Origin: Sediminimonas qiaohouensis DSM 21189
Lineage (GTDB): Bacteria; Pseudomonadota; Alphaproteobacteria; Rhodobacterales; Rhodobacteraceae
Assembly: GCF_000423645.1 (NCBI RefSeq)
Contig: NZ_AUIJ01000009.1
Span: 1-64,000, forward strand
DNA: 64,000 nt
Direction: 5' to 3'
Shown: in pieces, positions 17,505-26,804 of the stretch
Position numbering within the stretch: the first letter of the stretch is position 1
How the letters are laid out: each line of letters begins with the position of its first letter
Notes under the pieces: generated by a model
What the model was told of the DNA's origin: nothing
Seen by the model: the letters and a program-made list of their open reading frames with translations, nothing else
Databases searched by the model: none
Translations under genes and position numbers: made by a program

Positions 17505-19319
17505 ATGCGCCGACTGACCCCGACCGATGCGTCGCTGACCGCTGATCAGGCCTCGGGCCTGCGCACGATCCGCCGCGTTGCCCCGTACCTTTGGCCCGAC
17601 GATCAGCCGTGGGTCAAACGGCGCGTGGTACTGGCGCTTCTGGCGCTTCTGGCGTCCAAGGTGGTCGCGGTGACGACGCCGGTGATCTACAAGCACGCGG
17701 TCGATGCGCTCTCGGGGGAGGGGGTGCCGATGCTGGCGCTTGGCGCGGTCGGGCTGACCGTGGCCTATGGCATGGCGCGGATGATGACCAACGGGTTCCA
17801 GCAGTTGCGCGATGCGCTGTTCGCGGCGGTGGGGCAACGCGCGCTCAGGGCGCTGGCGCTTGAGACGTTCACGCATATCCACCGCCTGTCGCTGCGCTAT
17901 CACCTGACGCGGCGCACCGGCGGCCTGAGCCGGGTGATCGAGCGCGGGGTCAAGGGCGTTGAGTTCCTCCTGCGCTTCCTGCTGCTGTCGATCGGGCCGC
18001 TGGTCCTGGAATTGCTGATGGTCGCCGGGATGCTGTTTTTCCTGTTCGATTTCAGTTACCTGGCTGTGGTGGGCGTGACCATCGCGATCTATGTCGCCTT
18101 TACCTTCAAGGTGACCGAATGGCGCGTGAAGCTGCGCCGCGAGATGAACACCCAGGATACCGAGGCCAATCAAAAGGCCATAGACAGCCTTCTTAACTTC
18201 GAGACGGTCAAGTATTTCGGCGCCGAGGCGCGCGAGGCGGCGCGCTATGACGCCTCGATGGGCCGCTACCAGGATGCCGCGCTCAAGACCGCCTATTCGC
18301 TGTCGATGCTGAATTTCGGGCAATCGTTCCTGATCACGGCGGGGTTGATCGTGGTGATGGTGATGGCGGCGACCGGCGTGCAGGCGGGCACGCTGACGGT
18401 GGGGGATTTCGTGATGGTCAACGCCTACATGATCCAGATCACCATGCCGCTCAATTTCCTGGGCTCGGTCTACCGCGAGATCCGGCAGGCGCTGGTCGAT
18501 ATGGGCGAGATGTTTGATCTGCTCGAACAACCCGTCGAGGTCAGCGACAAGCCGGGCGCGCGCCCGTTGCAGGTGCGGGGCGGCACGGTGGAATTCGACG
18601 ATGTCGCCTTTGGCTACGAGGCCGAGCGCCCGATCCTGCGCGGCCTCAACCTGACGGTGCCCGCGGGGCGCAGCGTGGCCATCGTGGGGCCGTCTGGCTC
18701 GGGCAAGTCCACCATCGGGCGGCTTCTGTTCCGCTTCTACGATGTCGCCAGCGGCGCGATCCGCATCGACGGGCAGGACCTGCGCGATGTGACCCAAGAC
18801 AGCCTTCATGACGCGATCGGCGTGGTGCCGCAGGACACGGTCCTGTTCAACGACACGATCCGCTACAACATCGCCTACGGCCGTGATGGCGCCACCGATG
18901 CGCAGGTCCACCAGGCCGCGCGCGCGGCGCAGATCCACGAATTCATCACCTCGCTGCCGCAGGGCTATGACACGCAGGTGGGCGAGCGGGGGCTGAAGCT
19001 GTCGGGCGGCGAGAAGCAGCGCGTCGGGATCGCGCGCGCGCTGCTCAAGAACCCGCCGATCCTGCTGCTCGATGAGGCGACCAGCGCGCTGGATACCGAG
19101 ACCGAGCGCGAGATCCAGGACGCGCTCGACCGCGCCGCCGAAGGGCGCACGGTTCTGATGATCGCGCACCGCCTGTCCACGGTGGCCGGCGCCGATCACG
19201 TCATTGTCCTGGAGGAGGGCCGCATTGTCGAGGAAGGCACCCATAGCGATCTGTTGGCCCGCGGCGGGCGCTATCACACCCTTTGGCAGCGACAGCAGGC
19301 GCAACAGGGCGCCGCCTGA
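17505..19319 (+). CDS. Atm1/HMT1-type ABC exporter (fused permease and ATPase)
   Basis: 604 residues. Six membrane helices fill roughly residues 25-300. The Atm1 signature LLNFETVKYFGAEAREA lies in the intracellular loop. The ATPase half has Walker A GPSGSGKST (about residue 395), signature LSGGEKQRVGIARA (about 499) and Walker B ILLLDEATSALD. Atm1-like half-transporters export glutathione-bound metals or sulfur compounds. ATG 17505 was preferred to a TTG at 17490 because of its GAGAAAG spacing. A convergent Fur-family gene and two repeat elements follow. Confidence 0.9.
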   Translation: MRRLTPTDASLTADQASGLRTIRRVAPYLWPDDQPWVKRRVVLALLALLASKVVAVTTPVIYKHAVDALSGEGVPMLALGAVGLTVAYGMARMMTNGFQQLRDALFAAVGQRALRALALETFTHIHRLSLRYHLTRRTGGLSRVIERGVKGVEFLLRFLLLSIGPLVLELLMVAGMLFFLFDFSYLAVVGVTIAIYVAFTFKVTEWRVKLRREMNTQDTEANQKAIDSLLNFETVKYFGAEAREAARYDASMGRYQDAALKTAYSLSMLNFGQSFLITAGLIVVMVMAATGVQAGTLTVGDFVMVNAYMIQITMPLNFLGSVYREIRQALVDMGEMFDLLEQPVEVSDKPGARPLQVRGGTVEFDDVAFGYEAERPILRGLNLTVPAGRSVAIVGPSGSGKSTIGRLLFRFYDVASGAIRIDGQDLRDVTQDSLHDAIGVVPQDTVLFNDTIRYNIAYGRDGATDAQVHQAARAAQIHEFITSLPQGYDTQVGERGLKLSGGEKQRVGIARALLKNPPILLLDEATSALDTETEREIQDALDRAAEGRTVLMIAHRLSTVAGADHVIVLEEGRIVEEGTHSDLLARGGRYHTLWQRQQAQQGAA

Positions 19320-19337
19320 GCCAGATCCGCGCGCGGG

Positions 19338-19397
19338 CAGGGGGCGCTGCCCCATCGCCTGCGGCGATTCCCCCGGGATATTTTTGGCCAGAAGAAA
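19338..19397 (+). repeat. Intergenic repeat, type A
   Basis: Plus orientation: GGGGGCGCTGCCCC hairpin, ATCGCCTGCGGCGAT hairpin, then CCCCCGGGATATTTTTGGCC and AGAAGAA. It begins 18 bases after the ABC exporter stop. Together with the next element it forms a head-to-head pair between two convergent genes. A palindrome AAAGGGCCCTTT (19404-19415) lies between them. Confidence 0.8.
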
Positions 19398-19421
19398 CCC
19401 CTGAAAGGGCCCTTTGGCGGG

Positions 19422-19470
19422 GCTTCATCTTGCCCAAAATACTCCCGCCGGAGGCGGCCGGCGCCAGCAG
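19422..19470 (-). repeat. Intergenic repeat, type B
   Basis: Minus orientation: GGCCGCCTCCGGCGG, then GAGTATTTTGGGCAAGATGA and AGCC. Same tail as at 24.4, 46.5 and 55.2 kb. It lies 13 bases beyond the stop of the Fur-family gene, on the strand of that gene. Confidence 0.8.
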
Positions 19471-19483
19471 CCCCGCGCGCCGC

Positions 19484-19897
19484 TCAGTCCTTGCGCAGCG
19501 GCACGCCAAAGAGCTCCAGCCGGTGCCCCTTGAGCCGGTAGCCCAGCTTGGCGGCGATCCGTTCCTGCAGCGCCTCGATATCGGGATCGCAGAACTCGAT
19601 CACCGCGCCCGAGTTGATGTCGATCAGGTGGTCGTGGTGGTCGCGCTCGGCGTCCTCGTAGCGGGCGCGCCCGTCGCCGAATTCCAGCCGGTCGAGGATG
19701 CCCGCCTCTTCGAACAGTTTCACGGTGCGGTACACCGTGGCGATCGAGATGCGCGGGTCGCGCGCCGAGGCGCGTGCGTACAGCTCTTCGACGTCGGGGT
19801 GATCGTCGGCCTCGTGCAGCACGGTGGCGATGGTCCGGCGCTGATCGGTCATGCGCAGGCCCTTTGCCTCGCAGCGGGCGATGATTGTCTCGGTCAT
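19484..19897 (-). CDS. fur: Fur family transcriptional regulator (Fur/Mur type)
   Basis: 137 residues. N-terminal winged helix (LRMTDQRRTIATVLHE, ISIATVYRTVKLFEEAG) and C-terminal metal-sensing dimer domain (HHDHLIDINSGAVIEFCDPDIE). In many Alphaproteobacteria this Fur orthologue senses manganese (Mur) while Irr and RirA handle iron; which applies here cannot be told. There is no CxxC pair for a structural zinc. A convergent Atm1-like exporter lies downstream. A short palindrome upstream could be its own operator. Confidence 0.85.
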   Translation of the reverse strand: MTETIIARCEAKGLRMTDQRRTIATVLHEADDHPDVEELYARASARDPRISIATVYRTVKLFEEAGILDRLEFGDGRARYEDAERDHHDHLIDINSGAVIEFCDPDIEALQERIAAKLGYRLKGHRLELFGVPLRKD

Positions 19898-20265
19898 GAA
19901 GCCCCCGGCTCGTGCTTGCTGTGGAGGGGCGTTTTAACGCCTGCCGACGCCCATTTCCAGACGTTTTCGCACCCGTGGGTTGACTTGTGATGCGAATGCC
20001 ATCATGTGCAAGGCACGCACCGCCCTTCTGCCGCGTGAGCAGATACGCAAGCCCCGGAGCGATAAAGGTCCGGGCGGATCAGGGCAGGTGCAGCAGTTTT
20101 CCCAAGATCACGCGTGGGGATCGACGCTTTGGCGGCTTTGACGGGCATGTGGCCCGCAAGGTGGCGACCGGGCGCTAACCACGATGCCGGCCTGTTGCGA
20201 CGGGCTGTGCGATAATGATCCGCGTGCAGGGCAAAGGGCCCGTGCGCGGGCGAGAGGATACGAGA
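19898..20265. other. Intergenic region between divergent fur and DEAD-box gene
   Basis: 368 bases without a convincing gene. Next to fur is a palindrome GGCGTTTTAACGCC (19928-19941; 6-bp arms, 2-base centre), a possible autoregulatory site. A -10-like GATAAT lies at 20211-20216, 50 bases before the helicase start, without a matching -35. The middle part is ordinary GC-rich sequence; short frames in it lack ribosome binding sites. Confidence 0.5.
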
Positions 20266-21546
20266 GTGACCAATAACCAATTCGAAATGATGGGCTTGCC
20301 TGCCAAGCTTGTTGCCGCCCTTGCCCAGCAGGGCATTTCCGAGCCGACCCCGATCCAGGGGCGGGCGATTCCCCATGCGCTGGACGGGCGCGACGTGATG
20401 GGCCTGGCGCAGACCGGCACCGGCAAGACCGCCGCCTTTGGCCTGCCGCTGATTGCGCAGATGATGGCGGCGGGCGGCAAGCCCGAGGCGCGCAAGGTGC
20501 ATGCGCTGATCTTGGCGCCGACGCGCGAGTTGGCCAAGCAGATTTCCGACACCCTGGGCACCTATGTCAAAGGCACGCCGATGAAGGTGAACCTGGTGGT
20601 GGGCGGCATGTCCCTGAACGCGCAGGCCGGGCGGCTGGCGCGGGGCACCGACATCTTGGTGGCGACGCCGGGGCGGTTGATCGATCTGCTGGACCGGCGC
20701 GCGCTGAGCCTCGCCGACACGCGGTTCCTGGTGTTGGACGAGGCCGACCAGATGCTTGACCTGGGCTTTATCCATGCGCTGCGCAAGATCGCGGGTCTGT
20801 TGCCCGAGCAGCGTCAGACGATGCTGTTCTCGGCAACCATGCCCAAGCAGATGACCGAGATTTCGGCGGCCTACCTGACCGATCCCGTGCGGGTCGAAGT
20901 GTCGCCTCCGGGCAAGGTGGCCGACAAGGTGACCCAGAAGGTGCATTTCATCGCCAAGTCGGAAAAGACCAGCCTCCTGATCGAGCTGCTGGACAAGCAC
21001 CGCGATGAGCTGGCGCTGGTGTTCGGGCGCACCAAGCATGGCTGCGAGAAACTGATGAAGCAGCTCGACAAGGCCGGGTTCGCCGCCGCGTCGATCCATG
21101 GCAACAAGAGCCAGGGGCAGCGCCAGCGCGCGCTGGAGGCGTTCCGCAATGGCCAGACCCGCGTTCTGGTGGCGACCGATGTCGCGGCGCGGGGGCTGGA
21201 TATCCCGGACGTGAAGCACGTCTACAATTTTGATCTGCCCAATGTGCCGGAAAACTACGTTCACCGGATCGGCCGCACCGCACGGGCAGGCAAGGATGGC
21301 GCCGCGATCGCGTTCTGCGCGCCGGACGAGATGGGCGAATTGCGCGACATCCAGAAGGTCATGAAACTGTCGATCCCCGTCGCTTCGGGCCGCCCGTGGG
21401 AGGCCATCGACGCCCCCGCCGGGGCCAAGAAAGGCGGCGGTCGCGGCCCGCGTGGCGGCGGTGGCAAACCGGGCGGTGCGGGCGGCGGACGCCGGCGCCG
21501 GAGCGGCGGCGGCCGTGGCCGCGGCCGGGGTGCGCAGGCGGCGTAA
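20266..21546 (+). CDS. DEAD-box ATP-dependent RNA helicase (RhlE-like)
   Basis: 426 residues. All helicase motifs are visible: Q motif region PTPIQ, AQTGTGKT, PTREL, DEAD, SAT, RGLDIPDV and HRIGRTARAG. The last 40 residues are an RGG-like tail of Gly and Arg (GGGRGPRGGGG, GGGRGRGRG) that would bind RNA non-specifically. The family remodels ribosomal precursors and mRNA, often in the cold. GTG 20266 was chosen with AGAGGA 7 bases upstream; ATG 20215 is an alternative. Confidence 0.9.
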   Translation: MTNNQFEMMGLPAKLVAALAQQGISEPTPIQGRAIPHALDGRDVMGLAQTGTGKTAAFGLPLIAQMMAAGGKPEARKVHALILAPTRELAKQISDTLGTYVKGTPMKVNLVVGGMSLNAQAGRLARGTDILVATPGRLIDLLDRRALSLADTRFLVLDEADQMLDLGFIHALRKIAGLLPEQRQTMLFSATMPKQMTEISAAYLTDPVRVEVSPPGKVADKVTQKVHFIAKSEKTSLLIELLDKHRDELALVFGRTKHGCEKLMKQLDKAGFAAASIHGNKSQGQRQRALEAFRNGQTRVLVATDVAARGLDIPDVKHVYNFDLPNVPENYVHRIGRTARAGKDGAAIAFCAPDEMGELRDIQKVMKLSIPVASGRPWEAIDAPAGAKKGGGRGPRGGGGKPGGAGGGRRRRSGGGRGRGRGAQAA

Positions 21547-21812
21547 GCGCGCGGACGGGCGGCCGGCTGAGGAGCCGGACATCGTCGGGCCGCAGTGCGG
21601 CGATCTTCCGTTGGTGTGGGGCATTTTATGTCAGCCGAGTCCGAAAAACGCTCAGAGCGTTGCGCAGGTGTCAGCCATATAGCCGTGCCGGGGGTCGGCC
21701 CGGCGATGCGCGGCGGGCTTCGCCCTTGATTCCGCGCAGGGCGCTATGCCTCAACGTCACGGCACCTTGTATCAGATGTCTACGACTCAGGTTCAGCGCC
21801 CTAGTTCAGACC

Positions 21813-22517
21813 CTAGGCGCTTAGCTCCAGGTCGGCCCAGACCGGCAGGTGATCCGAGGCCACGCGCGCCGGTTGCGCGCGTGTGCTGCCGACGCGCGTG
21901 GCGTGCAGCTGCGGCGAGAGCGCGAAGCGGTCCAGCGCGGCCACCGGGCGTGGCGCCGGGTAGCTGGCAGGGCCGTGGATGAAGCGCACCGAATGTGCGG
22001 TGGCATCCAGCGCCGCGGCGCGCCCCCAGGCGTTGAAGTCGCCCGCCAGGACGGTGGGGCGGGGCGGCAGGTGGTGCAGGGCCCGCTCGATCGCGGCGAT
22101 CTGGCGCAGGCGGTCGCGCCGCCTGAGGCCCAGGTGCAGCCCGATCACCCGCAGCGGCCCCAGCGGCGTATCAAGATCGGCGCGGATCGCGCCGCGTGGC
22201 TCGAACCCGGGCAGTTCGATACCGTCGGTGGCCTCGACCCCGATGCCGGGACGCAAGAGCATGGCATTGCCGTGCCATCCGAGCGATCCACCCGGCCCGC
22301 CCACCGGCACCACGCGCCAGCCCGCATCCTCGACCATGAAGGCGGGCAGGGCGGCGGGGCGCGGCGGCAGGCGCTTGTCTGCTTCCTGCAACACGACGAT
22401 CTGCGCGCCGAGGGCCTCGATCACCTCGAGCGAGCGGTCGGGCCTGCGCCGCAGGTCCAGCCCGACGCATTTTTGCAGGTTATAGGTTGCAATTCTCAGT
22501 GTGGCTGGCTTCATCAT
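21813..22517 (-). CDS. Endonuclease/exonuclease/phosphatase family protein
   Basis: 234 residues with the EEP fold: LRIATYNLQKCVG at the N-terminus, VVLQEAD with the catalytic Glu, LAGDFNAWG, and C-terminal ASDHLPVWADLE carrying the catalytic Asp-His. Such proteins cleave nucleic acids or phosphoesters; the substrate is not evident. Start taken at ATG 22517; 22514 is adjacent. It is divergent from a membrane protein gene only 26 bases away, so promoters must overlap. The 266 bases downstream to the helicase gene hold only a 6-bp hairpin (21563-21578). Confidence 0.8.
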   Translation of the reverse strand: MMKPATLRIATYNLQKCVGLDLRRRPDRSLEVIEALGAQIVVLQEADKRLPPRPAALPAFMVEDAGWRVVPVGGPGGSLGWHGNAMLLRPGIGVEATDGIELPGFEPRGAIRADLDTPLGPLRVIGLHLGLRRRDRLRQIAAIERALHHLPPRPTVLAGDFNAWGRAAALDATAHSVRFIHGPASYPAPRPVAALDRFALSPQLHATRVGSTRAQPARVASDHLPVWADLELSA

Positions 22518-22543
22518 GGAATACCTGCACCGATCCGGGGGGA

Positions 22544-23197
22544 ATGTCACGCGTGTTTGCCGATCAGACATTGTTGGCCAAGCTGATATGGGGCGCCTTG
22601 GGCCTGTCGGTGCTGGATGCGTTGATCCAAGGCAACTGGCCGCTGGCGGCGGTGGCGCTGGCGACGCTGACGCTGTCGTTGGCGCCGGTGTTCGCGGCCC
22701 GGTGGGCCGAGATCGTGATCCCGCCGTCGTTCATCACCGCGATCGTGCTGTTCGTCGGATCGACCCTGTTTTTGGGAGAGGTGTTCGATTTCTACGACAG
22801 GTTCTGGTGGTGGGATGTGGCGATGCATGGCGGTAGCGCGATCGGGCTGGGCCTGGTGGGGTTCGTGATGATCTTCATGATGTTCCAGGGCGATCGCTAT
22901 GCCGCGCCGCCGATCGCGATGGCGTTCTTCTCGTTTTGCTTTGCACTGGCGATGGGGGCGCTGTGGGAGATTTTCGAGTACGGGATGGACAGCCTCTTTG
23001 GCATGGACATGCAGCGCACGGGCCTGGATGACACGATGCGCGACTTGATGGTTGACGTGGGCGGCGCCCTGATCGGGGCGGCATCGGGGTTCGCCTATCT
23101 CAAGGGGCTGGAATATGGTGGTTTACCGGGCATCATAGACGAGTTCGTGCGCCGCAACCCGCGCCTGTTCCGACGCGGCGGCGGGGGGCGGCGCTAG
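22544..23197 (+). CDS. Membrane protein resembling YjdF/DUF2238
   Basis: 217 residues, about six hydrophobic segments. Conserved-looking polar residues sit in or near helices: DFYDRFWWWDVAMHG, ALWEIFEYGMDSLFG and DDTMRDLMVDVGGALIGA, an arrangement like the YjdF family, whose function is unknown. The C-terminus is basic (FRRGGGGRR). GGGGGG lies just before the ATG at 22544. Family assignment is tentative. Confidence 0.6.
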   Translation: MSRVFADQTLLAKLIWGALGLSVLDALIQGNWPLAAVALATLTLSLAPVFAARWAEIVIPPSFITAIVLFVGSTLFLGEVFDFYDRFWWWDVAMHGGSAIGLGLVGFVMIFMMFQGDRYAAPPIAMAFFSFCFALAMGALWEIFEYGMDSLFGMDMQRTGLDDTMRDLMVDVGGALIGAASGFAYLKGLEYGGLPGIIDEFVRRNPRLFRRGGGGRR

Positions 23198-23277
23198 GGT
23201 CGGCTACGCGTGACGCGGGTTATGCGGTGGCGGGGTATGAGTGGCCTGTTGCTGACATTGGGGGGCTGGGTGAGAAG

Positions 23278-23337
23278 CCGCGCAGCGCCCGCCCGAGGGG
23301 GGCGGTCGGGCGCTGCGCGGCGGCGCGCAAGCGCGCC
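23278..23337. other. Large GC hairpin pair, possible terminator
   Basis: CCGCGCAGCGCCCG (23278-23291) and CGGGCGCTGCGCGG (23307-23320) are a perfect 14-bp inverted repeat with a 15-base loop. A second small hairpin GGCGCGC-AA-GCGCGCC follows (23322-23337). No T tract follows. It lies 80 bases after the YjdF-like gene. Confidence 0.5.
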
Positions 23338-23483
23338 TCTATTCCGCGCATTGGGCCAGGCCTCAACGGCAGCATCAGGCCATCACCGTCCCCGGCACCG
23401 GGTATCATAACTGGTTGATGCGGCGCGTTTTCGTTCTGAAAAAGCCCTGTTACCTCCTTTCTGAAGATGCTTTAACGGCGCCC

Positions 23484-24380
23484 ATGGAACGACGTGATGC
23501 GATAGACGCGGCCGGTGCGGCGGCGCTGGTGGGATTTGCCGGGATGCTGGCGATCAACCAAGTGGTGATCAAGCTGGGCAATGGCGGCTTTCAGCCGGTG
23601 TTCATGGCGGCGCTGCGCTCGGTCGGGGCGCTGGCGGTGCTGATGATCTGGATGCGGGCGCGCGGTGTGGCGCTGGATCTGCGGGTGGGGACGCGCCGGG
23701 CGGGGCTGTTGCTGGGCGTGTTGTTCGCGTTCGAGTTCGTGTGCCTGTTCTGGGCGCTCGATCATACCTCGGTGGCGCGGGCGTCGATCCTGTTTTATTC
23801 GATGCCGGTGATCCTGTCGCTGGCGGCGCATTTTGTGCTGCCGGGCGAGCGGCTGACGCTGCGGCGGCTTGTGGGGCTTGTGTTGGCGATGGCGGGCGTG
23901 GTGCTGGTCCTGGCCGAGCGGCAGGGCGGGCAGGCCAGCATCGCGGGCGACGTGGCGGCGCTTGCCGCGGCTTGCGGATGGGCGGGGATCGCGCTGTGCG
24001 TGCGGCTGACGGGGATTAGTCGCGTCGCCCCCGAGATGCAGCTATGGTGGCAATTGGCGGTTTCCTCGGTGCTGCTGATGGCGGCGGCGCCGCTGTTTGG
24101 CGAGCTGTTGCGCGCGCCGGGGCCGTGGCATTTCGCCGGGCTTTTGTACCAGATCTTCGCGGTGGCGAGCTTTGGCTTTCTGTTCTGGTTTTTCCTGATG
24201 TCGATCTATCCCGCCTCGGGTGTTGCCAGCTTCTCGTTCCTGACACCGGTGCTGAGCGTCGGGCTGGGCTGGGCCCTGCTGGGCGAGCGGATCGGGGCGA
24301 ACGTGATCGTCGCGCTGATACTGGTGGCGATCGGGATCGTCCTGATCAACCGCAAGCGCGGGGTAAGGCCCCCGACATGA
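23484..24380 (+). CDS. DMT superfamily (EamA) transporter
   Basis: 298 residues with ten hydrophobic helices in two EamA repeats (GMLAINQVVIKLGNGGFQP; TGISRVAPEMQLWWQ...). Family members export amino acids or other metabolites; no substrate can be inferred. ATG 23484 fits the family N-terminus but has a poor ribosome site; an in-frame ATG at 23418 would add 22 residues. Convergent with the next gene, with a type B repeat between. Confidence 0.8.
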   Translation: MERRDAIDAAGAAALVGFAGMLAINQVVIKLGNGGFQPVFMAALRSVGALAVLMIWMRARGVALDLRVGTRRAGLLLGVLFAFEFVCLFWALDHTSVARASILFYSMPVILSLAAHFVLPGERLTLRRLVGLVLAMAGVVLVLAERQGGQASIAGDVAALAAACGWAGIALCVRLTGISRVAPEMQLWWQLAVSSVLLMAAAPLFGELLRAPGPWHFAGLLYQIFAVASFGFLFWFFLMSIYPASGVASFSFLTPVLSVGLGWALLGERIGANVIVALILVAIGIVLINRKRGVRPPT

Positions 24381-24398
24381 GCGGCGCGGGCGAGCGCG

Positions 24399-24430
24399 GA
24401 AAAATGAGTATTTTTGGCAAGATGAAGCCC
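24399..24430 (+). repeat. Intergenic repeat, type B (short)
   Basis: AAAAATGAGTATTTTTGGCA followed by AGATGAAGCCC. It keeps the type B tail but lacks the GC hairpins. AAAAAT and ATTTTT can pair. It lies in the 59-base gap between two convergent genes. Confidence 0.7.
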
Positions 24431-24439
24431 TGATGGCGG

Positions 24440-25186
24440 TTAGTAATCGCGGGCGGCGCCGCGCCAGGCCTGCCAGATCAGCAAAACGATACCCGCTGCC
24501 GCCAGGATGACGACGGCAAGGTTGAGGGGGGCGGCATTGGCCGCGATGATCCCCGCCAGCGCCCAGATCACCGAGACGGCGAATTCGGGCGCATCTGGGC
24601 GCAGCGCCAGCACCGCAAGCGCGATGGCCAGCGCCAGCGCGATCATCGCCAGCGCCGCGATTTGCATGTCCAGTATGCCTTGCCCGGCCAACACCATCCC
24701 GAGCGCCACGCAAGACGCCGCCGTCAGCCACCCGGCATAGAACGCGACCGGGCTGCGCATCCAGGGTCGGTCCGAAGGCCCCGCGCGCATGAGGGCCAGG
24801 ATCGCGCCGGCCAGCATCACCCAGATCAGCGCCGTCGCCCAGACCGGTGACAGGTTGGCAACCGGGATCCATGCCGCCCCGACCGCGAGGCTGAGCAGCA
24901 GGGGCGGGCGCATCGCGCGCCAGGCCGGATCGGCGTCGCGCCGCACGAGGCCGAACACCGCCCCCGCGATCAGCCACAGGTAGATCAGGCCCCAGATGGC
25001 AAAGGCATAGCCCGCGGGCTGCACCGGCGGATCGGTTTGCGGCACCGGGAACTGTCCCGGCGTGAACCCGTTGAACCCGGGGCTAAGCAGCGGGGAGGCG
25101 GCAAAGGCGAGCGCCCCGACCGCCACCAGCGCGGCCATCAGGCGATCGGTGTCGCGCCTGTCATCGCTTGGCTCCAGCCGTGCCAT
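24440..25186 (-). CDS. TspO/MBR-related (tryptophan-rich) membrane protein
   Basis: 248 residues, about eight hydrophobic segments. PAGYAFAIWGLIYLWLIAG resembles the first helices of tryptophan-rich sensory protein relatives, which are longer than classic TspO (about 160 residues). TspO proteins bind porphyrins and sterols; this larger relative may not. It lies downstream of serS on the same strand with an 81-base gap. Confidence 0.55.
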   Translation of the reverse strand: MARLEPSDDRRDTDRLMAALVAVGALAFAASPLLSPGFNGFTPGQFPVPQTDPPVQPAGYAFAIWGLIYLWLIAGAVFGLVRRDADPAWRAMRPPLLLSLAVGAAWIPVANLSPVWATALIWVMLAGAILALMRAGPSDRPWMRSPVAFYAGWLTAASCVALGMVLAGQGILDMQIAALAMIALALAIALAVLALRPDAPEFAVSVIWALAGIIAANAAPLNLAVVILAAAGIVLLIWQAWRGAARDY

Positions 25187-25267
25187 GGTGCGCCCTCCTG
25201 CGGCGATCCTTCCTTGCCTTCCCCCAAGATAAGCGCGGGCGCAGGTAGGGCAAGGGGCGCGCGCGGT

Positions 25268-26560
25268 TCAGGCCAGGGTGCCGCCCGCCGTCAGCCGCGT
25301 CTTGCCACGCAAGTAAGGGTGCAGCGCAGAGGGCAGATCGACCGATCCATCGGCCTGCTGGCCGTTCTCCAGCACCGCGATCAGGCACCGTCCCACTGCC
25401 AGCCCCGAGCCGTTGAGCGTGTGCACGAATTGCGGCTTGCCGCCGTCCTCGGGTTTGAACCGGGCGTTCATGCGCCGGGCCTGGAAATCGCCGCAGACCG
25501 AGACGGAACTGATCTCGCGGTAGCTATCCTGCCCGGGCAGCCACACCTCGATATCGTGGGTGCGCGTCGCGCCAAAACCCATGTCGCCGGTGCACAGGAC
25601 CACCGTGCGATAGGGCAGCTCAAGCCGCTCAAGGATATCCTCGGCGGCGCGGGTCATGCGTGCGTGCTCGGCCTCGCTGCTGTCGGGGTGGGTGATCGAG
25701 ACCATCTCGACCTTTTCGAACTGGTGCTGGCGCAGCATGCCGGCGGTATCGCGCCCGGCGCTGCCCGCTTCGGAGCGGAAGCATTGCGTATGCGCCACCA
25801 TCCGGCTCGGCAGATCGCCCGCCTCCAGCGTCAGGCCCGCCACCGTGTTGGTTAGCGTCACCTCGGCCGTGGGCACCAGCCACCAGCCCTCGCGCGTTTG
25901 GTAGCTGTCCTCGCCGAACTTGGGCAACTGCCCGGTGCCGCGCATCATTTCGTCCACCACCAGCACCGGCGTCCATGTCTCGCGCAGGGCGTTCTCGTCA
26001 ACGTGCACGTCCAGCATGAACTGCGCCAGCGCCCGGTGGATGCGCGCCACCGCGCCCGACAGCACCACGAAGCGCGAGCCGCTGAGCTTGGCCGCGGTTT
26101 CGAAATCCATCCCCGGTTTCACGCCGGCGATGTCGTAATGCTCGCGCGGGGTGAAATCAAAGGCGCGCGGCGTGCCGTGGCGGCGCAGCTCGACATTGTC
26201 GTCCTCGTCGGCGCCGTCGGGCACGTCCGGCAGCGGCGTGTTGGGCACGGTCATCAGCCGCTCGGTCAATGCGCGGTCCAGCTCCTTGGCCTCGGCCTGC
26301 ATGTTGGCGACCTCGGTCTTTTTGTCGGAGACCAGCGCGCGCAGGCGCTCGAACTCGGCCTCGTCGCCCGAGGCCTTGGCGCGCCCGACCTCCTTGGAGG
26401 CCTTGTTCTGTTCGGCCTGCGCGGTTTCGGCGGCGTGGATCTTGGCGCGGCGCGCCTCGTCCAGCGCGACGATCTCGGCGGCGGCGGGCGCCTCGCCCCG
26501 GCGGGCAAGGGCGGCGTCAAGGGCGTCAGGGTTGTCTCGAATGGCGCGAATGTCGTGCAT
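25268..26560 (-). CDS. serS: Serine--tRNA ligase
   Basis: 430-residue class II aminoacyl-tRNA synthetase. The N-terminal coiled-coil tRNA-binding arm covers about residues 25-110. Motif 2 ([25 protein letters not shown]) and motif 3 ([17 protein letters not shown]) are intact. Family homology starts at ATG 26560, although the frame stays open upstream. A TATAAT box lies about 100 bases upstream. Divergent from yajC. Confidence 0.97.
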   Translation of the reverse strand: MHDIRAIRDNPDALDAALARRGEAPAAAEIVALDEARRAKIHAAETAQAEQNKASKEVGRAKASGDEAEFERLRALVSDKKTEVANMQAEAKELDRALTERLMTVPNTPLPDVPDGADEDDNVELRRHGTPRAFDFTPREHYDIAGVKPGMDFETAAKLSGSRFVVLSGAVARIHRALAQFMLDVHVDENALRETWTPVLVVDEMMRGTGQLPKFGEDSYQTREGWWLVPTAEVTLTNTVAGLTLEAGDLPSRMVAHTQCFRSEAGSAGRDTAGMLRQHQFEKVEMVSITHPDSSEAEHARMTRAAEDILERLELPYRTVVLCTGDMGFGATRTHDIEVWLPGQDSYREISSVSVCGDFQARRMNARFKPEDGGKPQFVHTLNGSGLAVGRCLIAVLENGQQADGSVDLPSALHPYLRGKTRLTAGGTLA

Positions 26561-26668
26561 GGGGTGGCCCCTGTTGATGAGTCGGCTTTGCCCGGTCTTA
26601 TGCAACAGTTTTCGCGCCGAGTGTAGGGTGGGCGTCAGACCGCGTGCGGGCCACACACAGGCGGTGAC

Positions 26669-26674
26669 ATTATA
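26669..26674 (-). promoter_or_regulatory. -10 box TATAAT upstream of serS
   Basis: A perfect TATAAT on the minus strand, rare in this GC-rich sequence. The 17-base upstream position has no good -35 hexamer. It predicts a leader of about 100 bases for serS. Confidence 0.4.
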
Positions 26675-26804
26675 GCGCAAGCCGGGCGCGCGCCTGCCCG
26701 TGGGATGGCGCAGCAACGCTTTGGCTGCGCGCTTTATCCCGCCACATGCCTCCAACGGATCAATGGCAGTGCCCGTCCGCCAAAGCGCCAGCCCGCCGGG
26801 ACGG

